23,559 bases of DNA, taken from contig JAFABB010000010.1 of assembly GCA_023426245.1 (NCBI GenBank), positions 1 through 23,559 on the forward strand, read 5' to 3'. The notes below the pieces were generated by a model that worked only from the letters and a program-made list of their open reading frames with translations, was not told where the DNA came from and did no database searches. Each line of letters opens with the position of its first letter. The stretch's first letter is position 1. The translations under genes were made by a program, and so were the position numbers. Source of the stretch: Bacillota bacterium (lineage in GTDB: Bacteria; Bacillota; UBA4882; UBA8346). Shown here in pieces: positions 1 to 6,763 of the stretch.

Positions 1-11
1 TTTAATATTTA

Positions 12-40
12 TTGACACTCTAGGGGAATTTCGATATATT
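12..40 (+). promoter_or_regulatory. Candidate sigma-70-type promoter
   Basis: A perfect -35 box TTGACA (12-17) is followed after 17 bases by TATATT (35-40), five of six matches to the -10 consensus. It points into the degraded transposase remnant at 136-398. No intact gene follows on this strand until the toxin-antitoxin pair near 4079, so it may be a relic of the mobile element. Prediction from sequence only. Confidence 0.4.
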
Positions 41-135
41 GCAAGCAATGGCTCCCATGGTTATGGAGGCTAAAAATCAATTCTTATTAACTGGATTAAT
101 GGTTTACACAATTTTAGCTGCACTTCCCTTCCTTA

Positions 136-398
136 TGAAAAATTTAGGAATACTCTTGCTTCCTTTGCATACTTGGATTACATTCCTCGCCTATATCCTC
201 AAACTCAACGAATGTCCCGCACCGCTCTGGAACTCGAAACCGTTGCTCTCCGCAGCCAATTGCAGGACTCATTAAGGCATTGGGCGGCAGACTCCTTTTC
301 CTTCGGAAAGGCCGCCGGAAACATCCATTGCTGAAACAACTTTGATTTCCGAGCCGGTTCTGGGCGGGCTGTACCATAATTACCGTAAAGCCGCTTGA
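136..398 (+). pseudogene. Internally deleted DDE transposase remnant
   Basis: This is a short derivative of the transposase at 4766-5862. Its 5' part (136-262) matches the start of that gene: ATG, 13 codons to a Trp (MKNLGILLLPLHTW against MINLKSIIAFLREW), then ILK and, in another frame, SRTALELETVALRSQLQ. At CAGG (263-266) it jumps to the 3' end of the gene, reading RTH-stop-GIGRQTP and later SEPVLGGLYHNYRKAA with a stop at 396-398. About 1 kb containing the whole catalytic core is missing. CAA has become TAA after the junction, and frame is lost both around the LNEC segment and in the 3' part, so no functional protein can be made. It could also be regarded as a non-autonomous element, but no terminal repeats were recognised. 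Confidence 0.75.
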
Positions 399-438
399 AG
401 CCAAGTAAATCTTAAAGCCCAATCTCCACCAAATTCAG

Positions 439-593
439 GGCTTATTTTTCCATGCCATTTTGCCAAAACCTAAATCTCAATTAGAAAATTTTTACTTCAA
501 ATCAGCCTATTTTTCAAAGATCCACTTCAAAAAATAGAGCCTAACTTTTTAGTTAAGCTCCATTTTTGACCCGGATGGATTTATTGAAGTGTA
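439..593. repeat. Hairpin-bearing dispersed repeat, copy A
   Basis: This full-length copy starts with GGCTTATTTTTCCATGCC, runs through CCAAAACCTAAATCTCAA and TTTCAAAGATCCACTTCA, and ends in a hairpin AGCCTAACT-TTTT-AGTTAAGCT (538-559). An outer inverted repeat surrounds the hairpin: CACTTCAAAAAAT (523-535) against ATTTATTGAAGTG. The same unit occurs at 6409-6563 and 6588-6742. It lies just beyond the 3' end of the Rhs2 immunity gene. Function is unknown; it could be a MITE-like element, a terminator or a recombination site. Confidence 0.75.
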
Positions 594-594
594 C

Positions 595-650
595 AGCCTA
601 ACTTTTTGGTTAAGCTCCGTTTTTGTCCAGATGGAGTTTTTGAGTCGACA
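595..650. repeat. Partial hairpin repeat (hairpin plus tail)
   Basis: This is a second hairpin AGCCTAACT-TTTT-GGTTAAGCT directly after copy A, followed by GTCCAGATGGAGTTTTTGAG and GTCGACAGG. It lacks the front half of the unit. The GTCGACAGG end is shared with the partial copy at 6015-6074. Confidence 0.7.
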
Positions 651-701
651 GGGCCTTTCTAAATTTATACCCATAAATAATATTGAACATTTTTTATTTC
701 A

Positions 702-1307
702 TCAAGGCATGATTAGTTCTGTAAAAAGACAATTAAATACTTTAACTTTTCCTTTCTCTATGTATTCAGTATCAATATCTTCAACAATTGTTTCAGCTAT
801 ATCTTTAGTTATTTGCTTGTAATTTTTTAAAACAAAAAATTTCTTTACGACATTAACAACATCTTGAACATCCTCGCTATAGTAGTCTATGTTTTCGAAT
901 TCCCATTTATTAGAATTACAATTTAACATAGATTTACTAACAAAGTAGTAAAAATAATTGTTAAGAATGCTGATGAATAGATAAAGATCAAAACGTGTAC
1001 CACCTAGAGACTCAATTAATTGAACATCATCATCCATAATTGATTGGCCCTTATGTAATAACACTCGATATTCATAACAATTACTGGATTCTAAATCCGT
1101 CCAATCAAGTATGCTATATTGCTTAAGAATTTGCTGAAGTTCTGCTTTTAAGCTTTCTCCTGAATTCAAATTATCAAGATTTTCCTTTCTATTTTCCATG
1201 AGCCTTATATACTGAGGTGATCCCTTATATTTTGAATCGTTAAAATATAACTTCTTGGGATAATATGTATATATAACATTTAATACTTCATCTAAAAAAG
1301 CCACCAT
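702..1307 (-). CDS. Putative cytoplasmic immunity protein for the Rhs2 tip
   Basis: I do not recognise the family. The start chosen is the ATG at 1305-1307 (MVAFLDEVLNVIYTYYPKK), because AAGGGGG lies immediately upstream (1311-1317). A longer reading from 1358 would overlap the end of Rhs2. The product is 201 residues, acidic, rich in Tyr, Asn and Leu, mostly helical in appearance, with no signal peptide or membrane segment. It begins 13 bases after the Rhs2 stop on the same strand, the standard position for the immunity gene of a polymorphic toxin. From that position it is inferred to bind and neutralise the Rhs2 C-terminal domain in the producer's cytoplasm. The gene is much richer in A+T than the Rhs core, as is usual for exchanged tip/immunity cassettes. 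It could instead be an unrelated hypothetical gene, but its position argues against that. Confidence 0.7.
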   Translation of the reverse strand: MVAFLDEVLNVIYTYYPKKLYFNDSKYKGSPQYIRLMENRKENLDNLNSGESLKAELQQILKQYSILDWTDLESSNCYEYRVLLHKGQSIMDDDVQLIESLGGTRFDLYLFISILNNYFYYFVSKSMLNCNSNKWEFENIDYYSEDVQDVVNVVKKFFVLKNYKQITKDIAETIVEDIDTEYIEKGKVKVFNCLFTELIMP

Positions 1308-1310
1308 TAT

Positions 1311-1317
1311 CCCCCTT
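1311..1317 (-). promoter_or_regulatory. Ribosome binding site fixing the immunity-gene start
   Basis: AAGGGGG on the minus strand ends three bases before the ATG at 1305-1307. It lies in the 13-base gap between the Rhs2 stop and this start, so translation of the two genes is likely coupled on one transcript. Confidence 0.55.
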
Positions 1318-1320
1318 TTT

Positions 1321-2121
1321 TTATTTTCGATTATCGGTTTTGTCAAATCGCGTATCATCTAAAAGCTTTTTAGCCTTTTTAGCATTTTCCACACCAGCTT
1401 TTTGGGCTTTAGCTATCTCGTCGTAAGTACTGTCTCTCCATTCATCCGGAAATTCTCTATTAATAGATCCTTTTTTCTCCTTTGCAATAATATCTCTAGC
1501 TTTTTGTTTTCCTCTCTCTGCTTTCTTTTCTTTACTCGCAAAATATGCTTCCGCCGCAAAATATCCAGTAACAATTCCACCCAATATAGCCCTAGCTCCC
1601 TTGGAAATAAACGCGCCAGCTTCCGGGCCATATTTCACAAGTAGTTCATAAGCAACCTCTGCGCCAAAGCTCTCTGTCCTACTGAAATCCGGCAACTGCG
1701 GCCCAAACTTTTTCGCTATCTCGGAACTATACCCACTACCGCTATGATCATCGCTACTGCCGCCCTTATGGAACGGATCATTTTCCATCATTTCCTTTAT
1801 CTTTTTTTCCGGATCCTGGCTGGGATATTTCGGCTGGTTTTTTAAAAACCTATTGATGGCTTCACTCGTATCATCACTGGGACCACCATTGCCGGTTATA
1901 TTATTCCAGGCATTGGACAGGGCGTTACAAGCTGAACTAACTGCATTATTAATTGCACTAGCTACCGAACTCACAACACTGCTTATCGCATGGCTTATTG
2001 AACTGGCGGCACTGCTTATCGCATGGCCAACCGAACTGGCCGCACTGCTGATAGCATGACCTATCGAACTAACCGCGCTACTGATGGCACTGCAAATCGA
2101 ACTCATGGTACTTGCAAAATC
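1321..2121 (-). other. Rhs2 C-terminal toxin-like tip
   Basis: This is the 266-residue region after DPTGY (residues 616-881). Order: a Ser/Ala/Ile hendecad repeat region (627-692); a polar linker rich in Pro, Asp and Gly with FHKGGSSDDHSGSG; a hydrophobic stretch AGAFISKGARAILGGIVTGY with more aliphatic residues that could be a membrane segment; a Lys/Glu helix; and a terminal block NREFPDEWRDSTYDEIAKAQ to LLDDTRFDK. It has no similarity to the Rhs1 tip. The short charged terminal block looks like a small catalytic or binding domain seen at the ends of polymorphic toxins, but I cannot assign an activity. The partner gene at 702-1307 is cytoplasmic, which suggests an intracellular target. Confidence 0.6.
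1891..2088 (-). repeat. 33-bp tandem repeats encoding six hendecads
   Basis: Six successive 11-residue units occupy Rhs2 residues 627-692: AISSAVSSIGH, AISSAASSVGH, AISSAASSISH, AISSVVSSVAS, AINNAVSSACN, ALSNAWNNITG. The first three are nearly identical in protein, with matching 33-bp DNA units, and the later ones diverge. An 11-residue period with small and aliphatic positions fits a long straight or slightly right-handed helical bundle. Confidence 0.8.
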
Positions 2122-4015
2122 GTACCCCGTCGGATCAATATTACTCAGTGGGTTATTCGCACAATACGAGTACAAATTGGGGTTATTGGGATCCATTACC
2201 GGATCCTCACTGATAAACCTTCCTAAATCCGGATCATACCATCTGCCGTTGAAGTAATACAACCCCGTATCATTGTCATACTCTTTGCCGGTAAAGCCGT
2301 GGGTCTCGTCAAAGTCGCCGTTGCTGGTATACTTGGTGCCAAACGCAAAGTAGTCGGCGTTAAATACGACTTTTCCACCCTGATCGGTTATTGCTTTAAT
2401 ACTGCCAACCTGATCGGTATGGTAGAAATACACCTTGGCGCTGGAATCGCCAATCGCTCCATCCACCCGGGCCAAATGGCTACCCAAGGCATAGACGTAG
2501 GACCTGATCCTGCTCTCCGCTATTCTCTTTTCAAAGATCGGTTCCGTGCCCTCAAAGACGTAATGAATGGTGCCTTTGCCGCCCCGTTTGACTTGCCGCA
2601 GTCCATCCGGGCTGTACTCATAATCTGCTACCACCGCGCCGTTCTTTTTTACCTCCGTCAGCCGGTTCAGCAAATTATAACGATACTGCCAGTATTCCAC
2701 TCCCTCTCCGGTTGTTGCGGTGAAGTTGACGGTATCTCCATTAATATTGAAACGATTCCCTTTTGTTACTAAATTTCCTGCCTCATCGTAAACAAAAGCA
2801 TATTTACCGTCCGTCTTCAACCGGTCGCTATTGGCATAATAAGAAGAGCTGTAGCTGTTGCTCTGAATCAAGGTCACCCGTTGATAGGTCCGGTTGCCGT
2901 CCGCATCATACCGGAATTCTTCCGTCCGGGACGTGGCTTCCTGGTAAATCCGCAGCATTTTCGCGAAGTCATTCAGGAAAGTGGCTTTACTCTTTGCGTT
3001 AAAATAGCTGTCCCGCTCGTCGAACTTCACATGGACCTTCAAGTAACGGGTGGCAACCCGTTCGTTCAGGGTGATAGTAATCACGCCTTTACTGTCCGTT
3101 GCAAAAGTCCAATTACTCCTCGGGATCACCTTGTAGGTCGAGTTATCCGCCGAAGTATAAAGGTCAAGAGTCCTCTGAGTCACCCGGTGCACCGTAAACT
3201 TGCCGTCCGGGATCACCTGGATTTTCTTCACTCCCGAGGCCGTGGTCCCAAAATCGATCCCGATGGAAGAGGAATTGTAGTCCAGGCCCATCATGGCGGT
3301 AAGAACCGGGGTAAAGTCCATCATCTTGACTCCCAGGTAGTCACCGATCTTGATACCGTAAGTACCGGGTGTCGTATCGTTCTCCAGAAACTTCCCGGGA
3401 GTAACGGAATGGGTCAGTTGGTTGTTGACGTCATACTCGAAGGTCTTGATGGCGCTTCCTTCGGTAATGGCCGTGATGTTGTTGTTGTTATCATAAGTAT
3501 AATGCTGTTGCAGGATGCTGGCGCCGTTTACGGTGACCTGATAATTATTTAGCCGGTTGTTTGCATCATAACTATAACCGGCCTTCGCGCCATTGGCGTA
3601 GGTTAAGCCCGTTAAAGCCCCGTTGGCATCGTAAGTAATGCCGCTGGCATAACCTTTGACTTCACTTAACTGGTTCAGGTTATTATAGTTATATTGCAGC
3701 CAATCCTTGGCTTCCGGGTATCTAATCCTGGTGAGCAGCCCGGCATTGTCATACTGGTAAGCCGTCCGGTAGGTTGCCCCGTCAAAACTGCGGTCCACCG
3801 AATTCAAACGGTTCATGGGGTCCGGCTGATAGACGCCGTCACTGAAATTATATCGGACCGTGTTCCCGGAGTCCCTAACCTGCTCCCGGTTGCCCGCCGC
3901 ATCGTAGGTAAACTCCAGATCATAGCTTGTCCCGTCGGCGCCGGTTAACTCAAGCCGGCTCAGCAAATTATGTTGGAATATTATAAGCTCTTATTTCTGT
4001 AATTTGCTCCCAGAT

Positions 4016-4044
4016 TTGTTTTTCAAAATTATTTGTGATAAAAT
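4016..4044 (+). promoter_or_regulatory. Candidate promoter of mntA-hepT
   Basis: TTGTTT (4016-4021) and TAAAAT (4039-4044) are separated by 17 bases and lie 35 bases before the mntA ATG. The -10 matches five of six consensus positions; the -35 is weak, which is common for toxin-antitoxin operons that are regulated or poorly transcribed. Confidence 0.4.
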
Positions 4045-4078
4045 TAAGTTATTCAAAGCTGACAGGAAGTGGTTTTAT

Positions 4079-4369
4079 ATGAAAAATCCCGAAGTTGAGA
4101 ATATCAAACAAAAAATCATTCCGATTTTAAAAAAGCATGACGTGTCCAAAGCTTCCCTTTTTGGCTCATTTGTGCGCGGCGAGCAAAGGAATGATAGTGA
4201 TTTAGATCTATTGGTTGAGTTCAAGGGGGATAAAAGTTTACTAGATTTAATTGATTTAAAATTAAACATCGAAGATACTCTAGGAAGGTCTGCCGATGTA
4301 TTGACCCTTGAATCCTTAAATCCAGCGATCAGAGAAATCGTCCTTAAAGAACAGGTGATTGTGTTTTGA
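4079..4369 (+). CDS. mntA: MntA-type nucleotidyltransferase antitoxin
   Basis: A 96-residue minimal nucleotidyltransferase. The start at 4079 (MKNPEVENIKQK) is preferred because AGGAAG lies at 4064-4069, nine bases upstream; the longer open frame from 4004 has no such site. The signature GS-X10-DXD is present: G29 S30, then D41 and D43 in GSFVRGEQRNDSDLD. The later segment RSADVLTLESLNP fits the rest of the fold. Known members paired with HepT act as antitoxins by transferring AMP units to a tyrosine near the HEPN active site, silencing its RNase activity. Its TGA (4367-4369) overlaps the TTG start of hepT by four bases (TTGA), implying translational coupling. Cytoplasmic. Confidence is high for the family and good for the antitoxin role from context. 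Confidence 0.9.
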   Translation: MKNPEVENIKQKIIPILKKHDVSKASLFGSFVRGEQRNDSDLDLLVEFKGDKSLLDLIDLKLNIEDTLGRSADVLTLESLNPAIREIVLKEQVIVF

Positions 4370-4716
4370 GTAAAGACCCCAAAATATTTATAAAACATAT
4401 TTTAGAGTGCATTTCCATCATTGAGGATTATACTGGAAAAATTTCTCAAGATGATTTTGTAATGTCACTTCAAGTTCAAGATGCCGTTATTCGCAGAATT
4501 GAGATTATAGGAGAGGCTGCAAAAAATTTACCGGATAGTCTCAGAAATTCCTATCCCCATATTCCGTGGAGGAGCCTGACCGGAATGCGCGATATCCTTA
4601 TTCATCAATATTTTGGCGTAGATTTAAAATTAACTTGGCAAACAGTTAAACAGGATTTGCCACTTTTAAAAAAAGAACTTTTAATTTTACTTAAAAAAAT
4701 AGAAACTCAAAAATAA
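4366..4716 (+). CDS. hepT: HepT-type HEPN ribonuclease toxin
   Basis: A 116-residue HEPN-domain protein (DUF86/HepT family) starting with TTG inside the mntA stop. The catalytic motif RX4HXY is intact: R75, H80 and Y82 in RDILIHQYF. The upstream helix with EIIGEAAKNLP is also typical of the family. HEPN toxins of this type are metal-independent RNases acting on tRNA or mRNA; Y82 is the expected AMPylation site used by the MntA partner. Start and stop are clean, with no frameshift. The pair stands alone between the truncated Rhs2 and the transposase gene, reading away from Rhs2. Together with MntA it forms an apparently intact type VII toxin-antitoxin module that could stabilise this mobile region. 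Confidence 0.9.
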   Translation: MSKDPKIFIKHILECISIIEDYTGKISQDDFVMSLQVQDAVIRRIEIIGEAAKNLPDSLRNSYPHIPWRSLTGMRDILIHQYFGVDLKLTWQTVKQDLPLLKKELLILLKKIETQK

Positions 4717-4719
4717 AAA

Positions 4720-4735
4720 AAGACCTTTAAGGTCA
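4720..4735 (-). terminator. Weak candidate terminator
   Basis: GACCTT-T-AAGGTC forms a short palindrome. Read on the minus strand, a run of T follows it (AAAAAAA on the plus strand just before). The stem is only six pairs with almost no loop, so it may equally be an operator-like palindrome downstream of hepT. Confidence 0.25.
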
Positions 4736-4765
4736 AAACCGATTCATGGTATCCCTATTCTCATT

Positions 4766-5862
4766 ATGATTAATCTCAAATCTATTATTGCTTTTTTACG
4801 TGAATGGTATTTAGTTCTACTCATATCCTCAAAGATTCGTTGAAATCCCGTCTCGCCCTTGAAATGGAAATCCTCGCCCTCCGCAGCCAATTATCTATTT
4901 TTCAACAACAGATCATCAATCGCAAGCTTCCCAAGCCCCGTCCAACTCCGGCATTCCGCCAGCTATGGGTTTTTATCTCAAAACTCTGGTCTGACTGGAA
5001 GTCTGCTCTTTTAGTGGTCAAACCGGAAACCGTCCTTGACTGGCATCGCACTGCATTCCGCTTTTATTGGGCAAGAAAGTCAAAACAACGTGGTAGACCA
5101 ACCATATCCCAGACTACCATTGCTCTGATCAAACGCATTCACCAGGAAAATCCATTATGGTCGCCTGAACGAATCCATGATCAACTTGTCAACCTCGAGA
5201 TAATGGACATACCTGCCCCTAACACCATTGCCAGATATCTTTCTTCCATTCGGAAGCCGCCTAGCGAGAAATCGTTGCAGTCTTGGAAAACCTTTTTACA
5301 AAATCACCGGAAGGATACCTGGGCAATGGATTTCCTAACAGTACCCACCATATTCTTTAAAGTTTTATATGTCTTAATTATTGTCAGCCATGACCGCAGA
5401 GTAATAAAACATGTTGCAATTACTCAACATCCAACTTCTGCCTGGGTCATACAACAGTTTAGAGAAGCGACTCCTTTTGGGATGCAACCAAAATACCTAA
5501 TCCATGACAATGACCCTATTTTCGTAAGTAAAGAGTTACAAACGTTTTTGGTAAACTCAAAGATTGAGTCTGTGAAAACAGGCTTCCATTCGCCCTGGCA
5601 AAACGGAATCTGTGAAAGGACTGCCGGTATATTGCGCCGGGAGTTGCTTGACCATATTATCCCTATGAATCAAAAGCATCTTGAATTTTTACTTCATAGT
5701 TATATCGATAAATATTACAACCCAAACAGGACTCATCAAGGCATTGGACGGCAGACGCCGCTTTCTTCATCAAAACCGGTAAAAACATCGATTAACAATA
5801 CATCGTTGATTTCCGAGCCAGTTCTGGGCGGGCTGTACCATAATTATCATAAAACTGCTTGA
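4766..5862 (+). mobile_element. Insertion sequence body with DDE transposase
   Basis: This is the extent of transposase homology: from the ATG at 4766 that matches the start in the remnant at 136 (identical 13-codon spacing to Trp) to the stop at 5860-5862. Terminal inverted repeats and target duplications were searched for by eye in the flanks and not found, so the real element ends are unknown and lie outside these coordinates. Related deleted copies are at 136-398 and 6072-6206. Confidence 0.65.
4804..5862 (+). CDS. rve-type DDE transposase (integrase core), N-terminus frameshifted
   Basis: A 352-residue open frame of the retroviral-integrase-like transposase group, similar to IS3/IS481-related integrase-core proteins. 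An N-terminal helical DNA-binding region contains LALEMEILALRSQLSIFQ and LVVKPETVLDWHRTAFRFYW. The catalytic core has D176 (WAMDFLTV), D235 (LIHDNDPIF) and E271 (GICERTAG), giving a D-x58-D-x35-E spacing, plus the SPWQNG motif. The C-terminus is RTHQGIGRQTP to YHNYHKTA. All catalytic residues are intact. The internal ATG at 4804 has no ribosome binding site and is probably not the native start: codons from the ATG at 4766 (MINLKSIIAFLREW) belong to the protein but are one base out of frame from about 4807-4833. The element may therefore be inactive or make a slightly shortened enzyme. Confidence 0.85.
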   Translation: MVFSSTHILKDSLKSRLALEMEILALRSQLSIFQQQIINRKLPKPRPTPAFRQLWVFISKLWSDWKSALLVVKPETVLDWHRTAFRFYWARKSKQRGRPTISQTTIALIKRIHQENPLWSPERIHDQLVNLEIMDIPAPNTIARYLSSIRKPPSEKSLQSWKTFLQNHRKDTWAMDFLTVPTIFFKVLYVLIIVSHDRRVIKHVAITQHPTSAWVIQQFREATPFGMQPKYLIHDNDPIFVSKELQTFLVNSKIESVKTGFHSPWQNGICERTAGILRRELLDHIIPMNQKHLEFLLHSYIDKYYNPNRTHQGIGRQTPLSSSKPVKTSINNTSLISEPVLGGLYHNYHKTA

Positions 5863-6011
5863 AAAGTCCGTGGCCTAAGAATTATTCATCATTTTGGCAT
5901 TTCTTCTTGAATGAATGCTTACTTTGTCATGTCTTCCTTGTCAAAACGTCTACTGAATATGAAGATTTTTCTGTTATAATCACTCAATTTCTTATTGAAC
6001 GATCGAAAAAA
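5863..6011. other. Intergenic stretch after the transposase
   Basis: No gene is supported here. A perfect TATAAT is at 5975-5980, but no convincing -35 box sits at the right distance. The stretch ends where a partial hairpin repeat begins. Confidence 0.4.
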
Positions 6012-6014
6012 TGA

Positions 6015-6074
6015 AGCCTAACTTTTTAGTTAAGCTCCATTTTTTGTCCAGATGGATTTTTTGAAGTCGACAGG
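6015..6074. repeat. Partial hairpin repeat fused to transposase remnant
   Basis: The hairpin AGCCTAACT-TTTT-AGTTAAGCT (6015-6036) is followed by GTCCAGATGGATTTTTTGAA and GTCGACAGG (6066-6074), then runs directly into transposase codons. The front half of the repeat is missing. Confidence 0.7.
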
Positions 6075-6206
6075 ACCCATCAAGGAATTGGGCGGCAAAC
6101 TCCGGTTTCATCATCAAAACTTGAGAAAACATCGATTAACGATACATCATTGATTTCTGAGCCGGTTCTGGGCGGGTTGTATCATAATTACCGCAAAGCC
6201 GCTTAA
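6072..6206 (+). pseudogene. 3'-terminal transposase fragment
   Basis: These are the last 44 codons of a transposase closely related to the one at 4766-5862. They read without interruption from RTHQGIGRQTPVSSSK through SLISEPVLGGLYHNYRKAA to TAA (6204-6206). There is no start codon and no catalytic core. The reading frame is undamaged although it is not translated on its own, so the deletion is probably recent. The upstream join is at GACAGGAC, the same CAGGAC point as in the remnant at 136-398. Confidence 0.75.
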
Positions 6207-6317
6207 TTCAAATCAATTCTCCTTGCGTTACATCGGGCACGTATGCTTAGATGCTTGGTTTACTGTGCCTTTTTACGTTTAAATATGACAATTCTACTTG
6301 AAAATAATTGAATTTTC

Positions 6318-6369
6318 ATTGGCACAAACCAAAAACTCATAATAATTGTTTGGTTTGTGCCAATTTTTT
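6318..6369 (+). terminator. Strong intrinsic terminator
   Basis: A perfect 16-bp inverted repeat, ATTGGCACAAACCAAA (6318-6333) and its complement (6349-6364), with a 15-base loop is followed by a run of six T (6364-6369). It is oriented to stop plus-strand transcription coming from the toxin-antitoxin and transposase side before it meets the convergent Rhs1 unit. The same palindrome could instead be a protein-binding site. Confidence 0.65.
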
Positions 6370-6380
6370 CTTCATTTTTT

Positions 6381-6742
6381 ATGCCGATGGATTTTTTGAA
6401 GCGCACAAGGTTTGTTTTTTCATGCCTTTTAGCCAAAACTTCAATCTGAAATCCTAAAATTTCACCCAAATCTTCCCTTTTTCAAAGATCTACTTCAAAA
6501 ATCAGAGCCTAACTTTTTAGTTAAGCTCCGTTTTTTGTCCAGACGAAGTTTTTGAAGTCGACAACCCGTTCTTCGCTCAATCTTGAAGGCTTGTTTTTCC
6601 ATGCCATTTTGCCAAAACCTAGATCTCAATCAGAGAATTTTTACTTCAAATCTGCCTATCTTTCAAAGATCCACTTCATAAATCAGAGCCTAACTTTTTA
6701 GTTAAGCTCCGTTTTGTCCAAATGAAGTTTTTGAAGTCGATA
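6381..6742. repeat. Tandem hairpin-bearing repeats, copies B and C
   Basis: A partial tail (6381-6407, GATGGATTTTTTGAAG) is followed by two full units at 6409-6563 and 6588-6742, a period of about 180 bp. Each runs from a TTGTTTTTTCATGCC-like start, through CCAAAACC and TTTCAAAGAT, to the hairpin (6506-6527 and 6687-6708) and ends TTTTTGAAGTCGA. Read on the minus strand the hairpin pairs fully by using one G-U pair, which favours a transcribed structure downstream of the 6764-7489 gene. Copy C stops 21 bases before that gene's stop codon. Confidence 0.75.
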
Positions 6743-6763
6743 CCGCTAAATTTTCTCACAATC

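Larger units (their letters stand above)
1321..3966 (-). pseudogene. 5'-truncated Rhs/YD protein (orphan Rhs2) with toxin tip
   Basis: The reading frame opens at a TTG (3964-3966) with no ribosome binding site. An in-frame stop lies a few codons upstream, and homology to Rhs1 begins abruptly at NLLSRLEL, so signal peptide, adhesive modules and most YD repeats are gone. Residues 1-185 are YD repeats (FTYDAAGNR, YSYDANNR). Residues about 190-319 are a discoidin-like insertion (YLGVKMMDF, IGIDFG, TRYLKVHVKFDERD). Residues about 350-610 are the Rhs core ending FISEDPVMDP, LYSYCANNP, DPTGY (611-615). Residues 616-881 form a variable tip. Residues 1-615 align with about 2386-3004 of Rhs1, nearly the same length. 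This is the form of an orphan tip: silent unless recombined behind a full-length Rhs. The frame is otherwise open for 881 codons, so it has not decayed badly and may be maintained as a donor. A protein expressed internally cannot be ruled out. Confidence 0.8.

Noticed and set aside
589..822. A plus-strand 77-codon gene
   Set aside because: It starts inside a repeat hairpin and then overlaps the 3' end of the minus-strand immunity gene; its composition is that of an antisense shadow.
2299..3552. Long plus-strand open frames opposite Rhs2 (and similar ones at 9317-10030 opposite Rhs1)
   Set aside because: They are antisense shadows of the repetitive YD coding sequence: the same kind of frame recurs at homologous positions and the products have no domain character.
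4766..5862. A complete, bounded insertion sequence with inverted ends
   Set aside because: No matching terminal inverted repeats or target-site duplication could be found in the flanks by eye, so only the coding extent is given.
5975..5980. A perfect TATAAT as a promoter
   Set aside because: No acceptable -35 or extended -10 is present, and the region is A/T-rich enough for chance matches.
6260..6469. A 69-codon minus-strand open frame
   Set aside because: It runs through the perfect terminator hairpin and into a dispersed repeat, has no ribosome binding site and no recognisable protein features.
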